Assembly: GCA_013399305.1 (NCBI GenBank)
Contig: VXAI01000140.1
Location: forward strand, 1,870,938 to 1,934,937
Source of the DNA: Rostratula benghalensis
Lineage: Eukaryota; Chordata; Aves; Charadriiformes; Rostratulidae
Reading direction: 5' to 3'
Length of the DNA: 64,000 nucleotides
The notes below the pieces were generated by a model, which worked only from the letters and a program-made list of their open reading frames with translations, did no database searches and was not told the DNA's origin. A program made the position numbers and the translations under genes. This document shows positions 13,205 to 24,700 of this stretch, piece by piece. Position 1 is the stretch's first letter. The number at the start of each line of letters is the position of its first letter.

Positions 13205-13910
13205 CCTATGAATTAGAAGCGTGGGAAAAAGACTTATGAAAAAGATCTGGAGGAGAGAGGGCCCAAGAAAGCTGGTTAATATGCAAGAATCACCTCCTCC
13301 AAGCTCAGGAGAGGTGCATCCTAAAAAAGAAGTCAGGCAAAATAGCCAGAAGGCCTGCCTGGATGACAAAGGAACTGCTGGACAAGCTCAAAACCAAAAA
13401 GGAGGCCTATAGAGGGTGGAAGCAAGAACAGGTAGACTGGGTGGAATATAGAGAAACTGAGCGGCCAGGAACCAGATCAGGCAAGTGAAAGCCCAGACAG
13501 AACTGAATCCAGCCAGCTACATCAAAGACAATATGAAAAACTTCTACAGATATGTCAGGGACAAAGGCAAAACTAGGGAAGTTGTGGGCCCTCTCTGGAA
13601 GGAAACAGGAGACCTGGCCACCCAGGATATGGATAAGACTGAGCTACTGAACTACTTTTCTGCCTCAGTCTTCACCAGCAAGTGCTCAAACTGCAATACC
13701 CAAGTCACAGAAGGCAAAAACAGGGTCTCTGGGAATGAAGAAGTGCCCATAGTACGAGAAGATCAGGTTCAAGACCACCTAAGGAACCTGACTGTGCCTA
13801 AGTCCATGGGATCTCATGAAATCCATCCATGGGTCCCGAGGGAGCTGGTGGATGAAGCTGCTAAGCCGCTTTACGTTATATTTGAGAAACCATCGCAATC
13901 TGGCAAAAAT
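13205..13910 (+). pseudogene. CR1 ORF2 fragment (endonuclease-RT linker and start of RT)
   Basis: This is a broken piece of the CR1 LINE second open reading frame in forward orientation. The translation carries recognisable CR1 blocks: a GPRKA-like start, AQTELN, FYRYV (about 13520), GPLWKETGDLATQDMDK, YFSASVFTSKC, and HLRNL.VPKSMGS.EIHPWV.RELVDEAAKPL (to about 13890). The first 280 bases read in frames different from the later ORF at 13485-14126, so indels have broken it. Homology stops near 13910, before the core reverse-transcriptase motifs. The 3' tail is absent, so this is an internal remnant and cannot be active. It lies antisense to SHLD1. Confidence 0.88.
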
Positions 13911-14777
13911 CCATGGGTTTTCAGCCTGGGAAACAGGAGCATCCAACAAGAAGCATCTCCAAGCCAAGCCTCTGCTTTCTCCACAGGTGAAAGCAGGAAC
14001 CAGCCTCTCGTGCCATGTCCCTCACTCATCTGGACCCCAGCATTGCTCTGCCTGCGCGAAGGACTCGCACCATGTGAATTATTTGACCCCTTTCCTCCTG
14101 TGAGCAGGCAGAAGCTTTTTATTTAAAAAAACCCAAATTTTTCCTTCTTTTAATCATGTTGCTCTTTTTATGCATAGAAGGCTCTAATTTAGCTCCAGAT
14201 CATATTTGTCTTTAAAGTCATCCTATTCCAAAGTAAAAGCAAAAATCTGGTGCTTGAAACTGGTGAGAAACCGTTCTGCCTGATTTTCACTGCTTGCAAA
14301 CAATTTTATGAAGGAAAACTGTGGTTCATGTTTTATGGTGTTTGAAGGAGCTTTATTCACATTGCACAGCTAAAAAAACAAATGGTAGTAGTTTTCCTTC
14401 ATATCTCTTTACTGCCCAAATTTATAAATTCCAGTCTTATCTATTCTCTTTTTCCACCTATATAGATAGAGTCAGGTCTTCATTAACTGTTAGCTTTCTG
14501 AATTTCCCAAAGAACTGTAATTAAGGCACAAGGAAGGAATTGTTATACAGTCCCTGGGTTGGGTTACTAGCTAGCTAGGCTCCAGAATTCGCAGAAGACT
14601 TCGCTATGCTCACCTCTTCCTCCAAGAGCTGAGAAAGTCCCTTGGGAGCCTAAGTCAGCCAAGGAGACCTCTCAAAGAGGGACTGATGGAAGGCAAGATT
14701 CTTCATAGTTCTAAGGCAAAAGACAAGCAGGGAAAAATCCTTCCTGTTTCTGGCAAGATGCACAAAGGAAAGACACT
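13911..14777. other. Unassigned sequence between CR1 fragment and provirus
   Basis: No gene or repeat family is recognised. The sequence up to about 14105 stays open in frame with the CR1 remnant but no longer resembles CR1. Confidence 0.5.
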
Positions 14778-14783
14778 GTACTT
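14778..14783. repeat. Target site duplication (left), GTACTT
   Basis: These six bases directly before the left LTR end are identical to 15778-15783 after the right LTR end. Six bases is the length typical of alpha- and betaretroviral integration. Confidence 0.9.
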
Positions 14784-14863
14784 TGTGGGACAGGAATGTA
14801 AGGGTCTCAGTGACAGTTCGAGTGCTGTGCAACTGATAGGAGATGTGCTGAAACTCATCAGTC
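14784..14863 (+). repeat. Truncated 5' LTR (first 80 bp of U3)
   Basis: These bases align with the start of the 3' LTR at 15377 with a handful of substitutions and a 3-bp length difference. The match stops abruptly after GAAACTCATC(A/G)GTC, where env sequence begins. Confidence 0.9.
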
Positions 14864-15363
14864 TTTTAGCCAATGCTTTGCTGCCTCTCTCTTATTACCA
14901 GGGGCTGCTGCTGGAAAAGCTTTAGCTAGCCTAGATAAGCTGGGCTGCTGGCTTGCCAAGCAAACTAATGCTATTAGTAGTAATGCTACATGTAGATAGT
15001 GTTCGCCATGCGACGTTACAGAATAGAGCGGCCATAGATTTTTTTGCTTCTGGTGCAAAGCCATGGCTGCAAAGATTTTGAGGGTATGTGTTGTATGAAC
15101 CTCTCTGACCATTCTGAATCAATTCACACCAGCATACAGCAACTCAAGCTGGGGGTCTCGAAGCTCCGGCAGGATGGTAGCTGGGAGTGGCTGGATAAAC
15201 TCTTTGGACGGTGGGGGCTGTCAGGATGGCTAAGAAGCCTAGTAAAAACTGTGGCCTATGCCTTGGCTGTCTTTATCCTTTTGCTGCTTTTTTTTACCTT
15301 GTTTATTGCAGTGCCTGCAAAAGCTGGTTGCCCAGTCGATAAAGAAGGTTCTCGTTGTGCAAC
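14864..15363 (+). pseudogene. env: env transmembrane subunit remnant (alpharetrovirus-like), frameshifted
   Basis: This remnant covers the ectodomain C-terminal half, the membrane anchor and the cytoplasmic tail of a retroviral transmembrane envelope subunit. Visible in separate frames are a helical segment with AKQTN near 14950, the LQNRA block typical of the immunosuppressive-domain region near 15020, a CX6CC disulfide motif (about 15067-15093) followed by NLSDHS, and a hydrophobic anchor (about 15245-15300). A cysteine-containing tail follows in another frame. At least two frame changes occur, at a T7 run (15039-15045) and a T8 run (15288-15295), and in-frame stops are present near 14996. 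The surface subunit and fusion peptide are absent. It cannot encode a working envelope. Confidence 0.87.
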
Positions 15364-15376
15364 AGGAAGGGGGAGG
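15364..15376 (+). promoter_or_regulatory. Retroviral polypurine tract
   Basis: AGGAAGGGGGAGG is a 13-base all-purine run abutting the TGTGGG start of the 3' LTR. This is the position of the plus-strand primer in retroviral reverse transcription. Confidence 0.9.
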
Positions 15377-15777
15377 TGTGGGACAGGAATGTAAGGGTCT
15401 CAGCGAGAGTTCGAGTGCTGCACAACTGGTAGGAGGAGACATGCTGAAACTCATCGGTCACAAACCTTGGGAGGATTAAGATAAGAGGAAAAGGGAGTTA
15501 ACACAAAGGGTCAAGCTATTTAAAAAACAGTCTGGCTTTGTTTGAAGGTTGTTGATTAAAGAAGTTGGAACTTGAAAATATGTTAGCTACAGCTAGCCAG
15601 CTGCAACTGCTTGAGATAAGGGTTGAACCTATCATTTTGGAACACACAGTAGGAGCACCAATTGCCTTGCAGTATATCACTTGCTCTGTATCTATACAGT
15701 ATAAATATGTGTGGATAATCTTAATAAAAATGACATCTTGCTTGCATCAAGCTGTGTCCTGTCTCTCAATCGCGGCA
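15377..15777 (+). repeat. Complete 3' LTR (401 bp) with TATA box and poly(A) signal
   Basis: The LTR begins TGTGGGACAGG and ends CGCGGCA. A TATAAA box lies at 15700-15705 and AATAAA at 15723-15728, only 18 bases further on. A cap site would fall near 15730 and a CA cleavage site shortly after, giving a very short R as in the avian leukosis/sarcoma group. The remaining bases to 15777 are R/U5. The right target duplication follows at 15778-15783. Confidence 0.88.
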
Positions 15778-15783
15778 GTACTT

Positions 15784-16060
15784 CTAGACATACTGCAGAT
15801 GTTGTCACGCAGCACTCACGAGGCTATGAGCTGAAATTAAAAGAGGACTTAACATCTGTCCAGATGAAAATTATTAATCACAGACAAGTCTAGCCAAAAA
15901 AAAAAAAAAAAGTCTGAAAGAGTAGTTAGATCCCATTCTTCAGGGCTTTAACCAATCCTCTGCCAGATGCAAGAATGGGGCCGAAGGGGTAGCGCACTGT
16001 ATCCCGCACCCACCCATTTTGGAGGGTAGTTGAAATAAAGAGAGGGAAACTGTCTCTTAT
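15784..16060. other. Unassigned sequence, possibly another LTR remnant
   Basis: Right of the provirus lie an A-run (about 15896-15911) and a stretch near 15930-16060 with an AATAAA at about 16035 and a GC-richer composition than its neighbours. I cannot match it to a family or find termini. Confidence 0.3.
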
Positions 16061-17406
16061 TCTGAAATATTCAGTAATGGCTGCTGGCAATAACAGGAAG
16101 CAACTCTAGATTACAAATATTACTAAGACAATATATACAATATTTGTGAGTTTTAAAAGGGAAAAAAAAAACCAACCCAAAGCAATATCTTTCTTCATGT
16201 ATTAAATACTATGTCTTTCATTCCAAGTCACTCATTTTCAGCTCTCAAGAGGACCGACAATCCTCCACTGATGTCCCTGGCAAGAACAGGAATAAGCAGA
16301 CAGCTCTCACTGGAGATCAGTAGCTCAAGTTTCAACATCAGTTTACAAAAATTCTACCTTCTGCATCTCCTTGTAGAGTGACATGCACAAGAGCTTGCTT
16401 GGAAAAAAAAAAAAAAGCATACAGGTAAAATAGACAGCATTTCTTTAAGGAGAATAACAGACTAGAAAACCCAGATATTATATAAAATTTAGCAAAATGT
16501 TTGCTTTATTTGCCTGAACTTGGAAAAGGGGCAGGAGGGTTTGTTCAGTGTACACTGTCTTCCCTTGCCATTACAGCATTTGAAAGTTCAGTTCAGTACA
16601 ATGTCAACACCCATAAACACACATCCAGTTTACATTGCAGAGATTTACAGGCATTTCAGTTCTGCTTCCAACCAGGTAGGCACAGCTGTGCACACAAGTG
16701 ACATGAGAATCATAGGCAGACAGACAGTTTCCGGATGAAGAGTATACTACAAAGCAAGATATTTTATATTCCTTCCTGAATTTAGCTAAAATTGTACTAC
16801 TTGTAACTATTTTTGAGAGCAAGAGAGTTATAACCTATACTACCATTAGCCATCTTCATGGGATGCCCTGCAGCTGGAGGCCTGAATCCTGATGTAGGAT
16901 TGATGCCAGGGTACCACAGGGCATCCTCTGTACAACAACTGTAAAACAGGGAAGAGAAAATGCTCTTAAAACTGTGGAGGTTGAAGACTGAGTCAAAAAA
17001 GGCAAAGACTGACTTAAATATAACTTCTTCCCAATTTTTTACCCCCTCCAGCCTGCACATTTGAATGTCTCCGAGTCAAATGCATGTATGTGAGCTTGCT
17101 CAACTTTCTACCAACTTATTATTTAGGTTGGAATCCCAAATCAGTGAACTGATTTTCAGAAGTGCTGAATACACAGATGCTCTCACCAAATTTAGAAGCC
17201 ATAGAAATTTTAGCCCTTTTGAAGACAATGCCACTTAAGCTTTAACTTTACTAATTCTTCAGTAGCAGATCACTACAAGCTGTACAACAGAAAAACAACA
17301 GAGGTACCTTTTGGTTCTCAGATTTTATGGTTCTGATCTTTGTTTTTCTTCTCAGACAACAAGCCTTACAGATGAACTGATACTCTCTAGGTGTGACAGA
17401 AAGACC

Positions 17407-17745
17407 TGAATCATAGAAACATAGAATCATTCAGGTTGGAAGAGACCCTTGGGATTGTTGAGTCCAACTATCTGCTCTACTCTACAAATTCCTCCCCTTA
17501 CCATATCTCCCAACACCACATCTAAACGACTCTTATACACATTCAGGGATGGGAACTCCACCACTTCCCTGGGCAGCCTATTCCAATGTCTGACCACTCT
17601 GTCTGTAAAAAATTCTTTCTTAGTGTTCAGCCTAAACCTACCCTGTTGCAGCTTGAAGCCATATGTGTGCAGTCTGTCCCTCTCCAGATCAAAGCTCTTT
17701 ACCTCCAGACACGATTGATCTTTCACTAAGAACAATGGAGGCTCA
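17407..17745 (-). mobile_element. CR1 LINE 3' tail fragment
   Basis: This is a CR1 tail read on the minus strand. The 3' terminus is at the left (ATAGAATCATTCAGGTTGG on the plus strand). It continues through GGAACTCCACCACTTCCCTG and GGCAGCCTATTCCAATG to about 17745. It is in the same direction as SHLD1 and inside its large intron. Confidence 0.92.
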
Positions 17746-20700
17746 CTAAGAACCTGCAGAGGTGGTTTCTTGAATTTACTTGCAATAAGATCATTTTAAA
17801 ACCACGCTTCTTGGCTGTGTTGTGCTCCTGAAAATATGCTGCATGCCAGAAAGGACAAAAAAAACCAGGCTTGCACTTCTTTTAGAAGCAGGAAATAACC
17901 CCACAGCCCAGACAAAGAAATAATCTTAAAAGGACAGGCAAATAGCAGTACAAAGGTAAAGAAATCTACTGATATCCTGGTGGAAGATTTGAAGGCAGAG
18001 TGAGGCACTTTCACAGTCTCCCTGCATGCCCAACAGGCTGCATGCACTGAACAGGCTGTGCAGAGACACAGCCACGTGCCAAAGACCCCTGGCTCTGTCC
18101 CCTCCCTAGCCCCAATGGGTGGGACATGGCATCACACAGACTTGGGGTTGGTGGTGTCTGTATTGCCAGAAGAAGTTTGTGCGTCAGATGATGATCAAAA
18201 TTGAAAAACCAGGCTCAAAAATAATAATGGAAGCAAGATACCAATCTCCACCTATCAGGTTTCCACTGGCTAATAAATGAAACACCGTCTTATTGAAGAA
18301 ATCAGTCAGGTACATCAGTCATCGAGAAAATTTTCAAGAAACAGAAAAAGCAATTTCAACTGAATAAAACAAAAAGCAAGCAAGATATAAAAGTTTAATA
18401 ACTTGGAAGTATTTGTTCATCGCTAGTCTCTGGCATTTTGGTTTGCCACTTTAGAAGTACAGTGAATAAACACTTGACCCATCTAGTTTTGCTGCAGTAT
18501 TACTGGGAATCAAGTAATGAGTAGAAAGATTATTGGACTAGAGCAATAGGCACATTTATAGATCATTCACGAATGCTGGAGGCTTGACAACCACAAGAGC
18601 TTTTTTTTTTAATTACCTACATGGTGTTTTGGGAATCACTGAAAATTTCTTACATTAGAACCACCAGCTTGACAGAAAATTGGGATTTTAACAGAAGCTT
18701 TTTGCCATTTAATCTGTCAGTTTACTACAGGAATTGCTGTGTTCCTAATAAACCAAGACCTGAAAACTGAAATTGGAAGTGGTTATTATCATGTAAGAAA
18801 TGTGTTGAGAATGAATCTTCATGCCCCCAACGGGCTGCATGATCTGCCAAACTTTTCTCAGGCTGTATCACGGGCGCGAGATTTTACATGCCTTTGAAGA
18901 CTAAAAAAACCTGAAGGGCAGAGCAGAAGGGAGAATATCCTTAAAAAGGAATGTGACTTTAAAAGCTAAAAAGCAGAAAATCACTGAGCAAGCAACTAGA
19001 GCAGTTCCCATCTCCTCACTTTGTCCTCCCAGCCAGTCACAAAAAAGTCTTGGTGCTACAGACATGTCCCTGCTGTAGTTCAGCTTTGCCGTCAAAGGCC
19101 AAACAGTAAAAGGTTTCAGTGACTCCGTATTTGTGTGCACCCCTTTAGCTGGCTGCACAGGTTGTCAGACCTGCTGTTCAACAACACTTCTTAGCCAGGA
19201 CCAGATCTAGGTACAGTTGAACCTCTCAGTTTTGCCCCAAACTGAACAGCTCACCTGAACTAGGAGTGGACACAACTACAAAGGTCAGCGAGAGCCCAAA
19301 TACTGTTTAAAAAGCCAACAAAATAAAATTCCTCATTGCCCATCCCATGTTATTTCCCCACAGCAATTCTGCATTGGGATGGCCCTGCTGAGAGGCTGCC
19401 CAGGCTTTATCAGGCACGGGCTGAGCCGTGAGACACAGCTTTTCAGTAACATCTTCAGCTACTGATGAACTGTGGTAAGTGACAGTTACTGCAACCACAC
19501 ATTTACGACACAGATGTTTTTCAGCCACACAAGAAATAATGAGGTCTTGCCCTGCCAGCCACAGCTTGAAAACATCTTGTGATGGTCACAAAAACTTGTG
19601 AATAGAAAAATTAATTCATTCCTACAAAACAAAGCAAACTGACAAGGTAGAACAAGTTAAGACCATTCAAATGGTCCTTTATTAAAGGAAACATTTTTCA
19701 CCCAGTTTAGGCCATGAGATTGCCTAACAGAAAACACCTATCTCATTCACAAGAAATCACACAAGCAGTAATGCACAGAAAAGGTAAAACTCCTTTTAAA
19801 AATGCAGAAGACTTAGGGCTTACTGTGTGTTTTCCATATTCTATTTGCACCATTTATGAATAGTGAAGAATGCCACCCCAACTATTTTTCAAGGTGATGC
19901 AAGAGCATTTGTGTGACCTCCAACAGAGAAGTGACATAAGTTATGATCACATTTATTCAGAATTTATTCTCTGAATACGGGCTAGAGAAACTACAGAAAC
20001 AGACATCCAGATACTGGGAAACACCAGAAGTGCAGCATTTGTAGCTTACTGATGAGACTTCCAAAATTACCTGGCTCTTTTTTCAAATGTGAAGCAACCA
20101 ATGTTCTTGGGATGGTTAGCAATTCCCCATTGCTCTTTTATAATCTGAATGAGAACACAGGTCTCCACACGCTCCCCTCTCCAAAACATTATCAGACGGG
20201 GAAAAAGGACAGGAAATAAAAATTATGACAATAAACATAATCAAAGCTAAACAAAAAGGCAATCAACAGATAAAAGAGAGTGTTTTTGAGTCCAGACAAC
20301 TAGGGGCTGCAGCACAGGTCCTAAATGCATTAAAATTATGATCCTAAAAACAACGTGCAAACTAAACCCACCCCAGTTCTCAGGGCACACAATCAGCTTT
20401 CTGCACCAGGAAGCCCCATATCAGATGGCTTTAGATGTATCTTTGGGTTAGTGATGGAGATTCTTTAAAAAACAACAAATTCTTTCAGTATGGTGGCCTT
20501 GCTTAAAGTTGGGTTTTTCTGACTCTGATCTCAACCAATGAAGATACCTCAGCATCTTGCTTTTGGATGTCCATTTTAAAGAGCAGGGAGAAGGACAGCA
20601 TGCTTGGGAACACTGCTCTGCTTGTTGAGAAAGGCTTGCTGGCCCATGTGAAAAAAATAATCTGAAAAGAGAACATTTTTTTGGAATGAGTCTACACTGA

Positions 20701-21637
20701 ATCCATCTACAGACATGTGGATAAATTAAACCCCATCAGGGCAGTGTTATGGTACTTTTAGTACTCTGGGAGGCAGTAGCTAGGCAAGGTGAAAAAGCCA
20801 TTACAAAGTGGAATGTCTCATTGAAACATGGGGCAAAAGGGTTACAGAAGCCTGAAAACTCAGTTTAATTAACAAAATAGCTTCAAACCCATATAACTCA
20901 ATTCCTAGGTAAGCAACACCCATCCAGGCCCAGGGAGTGTCTGTGAGCAGGTAGGTTTTCCAGAGCCACCCGCCCAGCCTGAACCACTGGACCCCTTCTC
21001 AGTGATAGAGAAAGGAGGACTGGCACCACCTAAGACTTCAGTGTGACCAGGCTGTGAAAATTTTGCTGGATCATTTCACACTTTGCCACTTGAATTCAAA
21101 AATTTATACATAAAACTGAAGATAATTCTGATCAAACTATGAAATTCACTAATTCCAGCAATGGAAACAGCTGCCAACTGCAACTGTCAAATCTCATTTT
21201 CAGACAGGTTTTCAAACAATGAAAATTCACACACATTTTGGAGTAATGTTTCCTCTGCTTTTAAAAATGTCGAAGAAATTAAAGACAGGCCACCACCTGG
21301 CAAACATTAATACAAACATAATTAATAACATTAATCATATTAATAGAGCCACTCACCTATTCAAAAGAAAAGGCAAATATTTAACATCTTTTATACCTTA
21401 ATATTGGACACTTCTATCCAATGACAAAATTGGGTATGTATGATATGCATATGGTATATAACAGACCCTTAAAAGTGAAGGTAGATTCCATTTTTCAAAT
21501 AAAGAGGTAAATTTACCACTAATTCATATCCTGTATCTAGGCTGGAGATATTCCTGATAGTTCTGGTTCAAGCTAAAATCTCCTCATTTTTATTTGAGAC
21601 AGGCTGGTGGGATGGGATTTGACAGTGCAGGTAATTT

Positions 21638-21701
21638 AGCTGATCATACATTCAGGTAATTTTCTTTTAGTTTTTTTAAGCACAAAAATGTATGATCAGC
21701 T
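21638..21701. repeat. 15-bp perfect inverted repeat (hairpin), 34-base spacer
   Basis: AGCTGATCATACATT at 21638-21652 is exactly complementary to AATGTATGATCAGCT at 21687-21701. Two further pairs follow outside a single mismatch. The spacer is rich in T. Confidence 0.85.
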
Positions 21702-24700
21702 TAAGAATTTTGTTTTAAAAGGCCTAAAGAAAACATACTTCAAACAGATTGGATTCTCTGATTGTAGTAAATATGTCTGATTTATTATAAATAAAGCCAG
21801 GGATTCTAAAACAAATGCTTCAGTGAAGATTTTCAACTCAAGTTTTGGGACTTGGCTTCAAAGGCTACTTAGCAGGGTTTTTCACATCAAATGTGGACTA
21901 CAAACATAATTAATTTGTATTCCACTACCTTGACAATCCACTTCCTTAATCTCTTTCATTTTCTCAGAAACCATCCCCGAAGGCTCAGCACCCTCATAAG
22001 GGAGGACACTTCTGCAGTGTATCTGTGTTTCTGCACCTGTGCCTCTTAAAGGTTTTACATCTACAGACAGAAAAGCATACCAGAAAATGCTCACATCCAA
22101 GAATGACTTGGACTTAAACATTAAGTTACAAATAAGATGGGTGTGTGCATTTCCTATAAATTAAATTCAGACAGGAACAGCTATGAGCAAATAGAATTGA
22201 CTTTCAAGGGATTCTCAGCTCTGAAGCTTTAAAACCTCTACCATAGCACTAGAGTCCTTCATTTCCTCCACTATACAAACCCACTTTCCACTTTCACCTT
22301 CTTCCACTTCCTCTTGGTCACATTCACTGCTAAAGGTTAATCATGACTCTTAAGACATAAGGAGATATATCTGACACTTCTTTTACCTGGAAAAATGTTT
22401 AATGCATTAAGGGCATTAAAAAGGCTGGCATCCTTGAATAAGCAATTGAAACAGGATAAAATAAAGGTCACTGAGAAAATAAAACAAATATCTGTCTGTC
22501 TGCACAGATGCTCACTCATGACTTAAGCTACTGTCACTCATTCTTTGTAATCAAAACGTAAGAGGGCAGTCTGCTGCCATACAGACTTGAAAGAAATCAG
22601 ATATTAAGGTATTCAAACAGAGGTGGAGACAAGAGGAACATTTTAGTGATAGCAGCACTTATCATCCAATGCCAACATATAAGCACAAGCAGAGAACAAA
22701 TTGCTAACAAAGTGAAGACATGCAGAAGGTGGCATGCAAGGTTAACCATGGCGTGTCCTCCTGTTCATTTTAAACACAACTGCTGCATCACTGCCATGTA
22801 CTACAGAGTTTAAGAGATCTTGGGGGGGGGGTTGTTTTGTTTTTTGTTTGTTTGTTTTTTTGTTTATTTTGTTTAACCTCCAGTGCAACAACGAAGGCTT
22901 ATTCAACCTCCTGCCAAACTGTGAGGAAAAGGAGGCGCAGGAAATGTTATTTAAATCTGCTCTTGATCAACAGAACCCTGACATAACAGGGAGCCCAGAG
23001 TCAATCTTGAAGACAGCAAAGGAGCAGTCTGTACTGGAGGAGCAGGGATTGTGCAAAGCAGGAAGAGAGACAAAAGTTGTTTGCTACCTTGCAGAGAGGC
23101 TTGGCAGAAATGAAGGCATCAGCCCATGCAGGCTCCTTTCAAAGCCTCACTCTTTGTGGCAGCGTTCACACCATGTGGTCTGCTGTATGGTCAGTGCTGA
23201 GGTGTGACAAACACCTGGTCTGGGCTTCAGGGAAGCCTTTGGAGCACCACATGTGTTCACCACAGCTAAATCCATGCCCACCCTGGGACGGAGCTCTGCC
23301 ACTTGGGACCATGAAGGATGCACTACTCTGCAGGTCTGTCCCTGTCCACCCTGAAAAAGTCATTTAAGCACAGAGGCATGGGGTTTATCCCCCTGTGAAA
23401 CCACAGCACGATACAGAGCCATCATAACAGACCTGGCAAATCCCACTAAGGAAGATCTCAATTGGAAATCGCACAGTGGAAGTCCACTGGGAATTTCAGA
23501 TATGCTTCTAGAAATTAGGTGCTACCACCAGCAGCTGCTTTCTAACGTTCACTGCCTGTCTCACTGGGGTCCCCTCTACTCCCACTTACCCTGCTTGAGA
23601 GAACAGTCTCCCAGCACAGGTCTTCATAGATTACAAACCAAAACAAAACAAAACAAAAAAAACAAACCAAAAAACCAAAACCCAACCCCCCAAAAGGCAG
23701 TGTTTATTTTCTTAACTACATTATAGAATTTTTCCTCATGTTGGAGGACATGAATTAAAAAAACCCCAAACTTGAAATAAATGCAAATTATGGCAGTTCT
23801 TATGTTTGTACAAAAAGCTGTAAGCTTTTTAAATGTAACTTCTGTGAAAGGAGACAAAAATACTTTGTAATCATTAACGAAAAACAGCCCAGGGAAAAAA
23901 AATCTATGACTGAAAAGAAATTACATCGTGGGTACAGGTAAATTATATTACAGACAGCTAATTGTCCAACAGGAACACTTTGGACTGTGATACACATCAA
24001 AATAATCTAATTACCCTTAAAAATCAGAGAATCTGTAAGTTTACCTAAAAAACAGGAGATGAGCTTTTTATTGTTTTCACTGCAGACACAAACAGAAGAC
24101 ACTGATTAACTTACTGGGCTCAAGAGAGGTAATTATTTTGCAGCACATGCATCTGCAAGAGCAATTCTGTGACAGGTCCAGATTTAATCTGCCTTTGTTT
24201 TATGAAGAGTATCTGCACAAATTATTTTTTCCCTTAGATTTTAGGTTTTGAGTTGAACTCTGCTCAGACAGAATGCAAAACTCAATTACAACCCAGTGTC
24301 AGGATCTCCTGATGCTAGACACATGCTACGGACTGAGTCTAATGAAAGCTGCCTAGCTGAAAACAGTTTAATTTCCTTTAAAACAAAACAAAACCACACT
24401 CCCCAGTTTTGTAGAAATATTAAAGAGATGACAGAAAACAGATGAACAGATTACTGAGCACATATGAAAGGGAAAAGATTTTTAAAGTTTTTTGCCTGGA
24501 AACAAGCTTAGATGTATTTTAATAAAATACTCTCTTATTGTGAGTGAGGGATGTGCTGTTTCATTCTGCAATATTACCTGAAGAGCAGAGCATCTAGGTA
24601 ACAATGTCCTGTTACATCATTAATCCACAGACTTGAAAAAGTCTTTAGCAAGAGATGTCAACATCTTTGAATCAATTTTCCCCACGCTGTTTCTCAGCTC

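Larger units (their letters stand above)
14784..15777 (+). mobile_element. Internally deleted alpharetrovirus-like provirus
   Basis: The element is 994 bp, bounded by perfect 6-bp target site duplications GTACTT (14778-14783 and 15778-15783). It starts TGTGGGACAGG and ends GCGGCA, giving the TG...CA termini of an integrated retrovirus. The left end retains only the first 80 bp of an LTR (14784-14863). The sequence then jumps into the transmembrane part of env, a polypurine tract, and a complete 3' LTR (15377-15777). The leader, gag, pol, surface env and most of the 5' LTR are missing. The 6-bp duplication, the env-TM resemblance to the avian leukosis/sarcoma group, and the poly(A) signal lying close after the TATA box support an alpharetrovirus-like source. 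It is non-functional. Confidence 0.9.
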
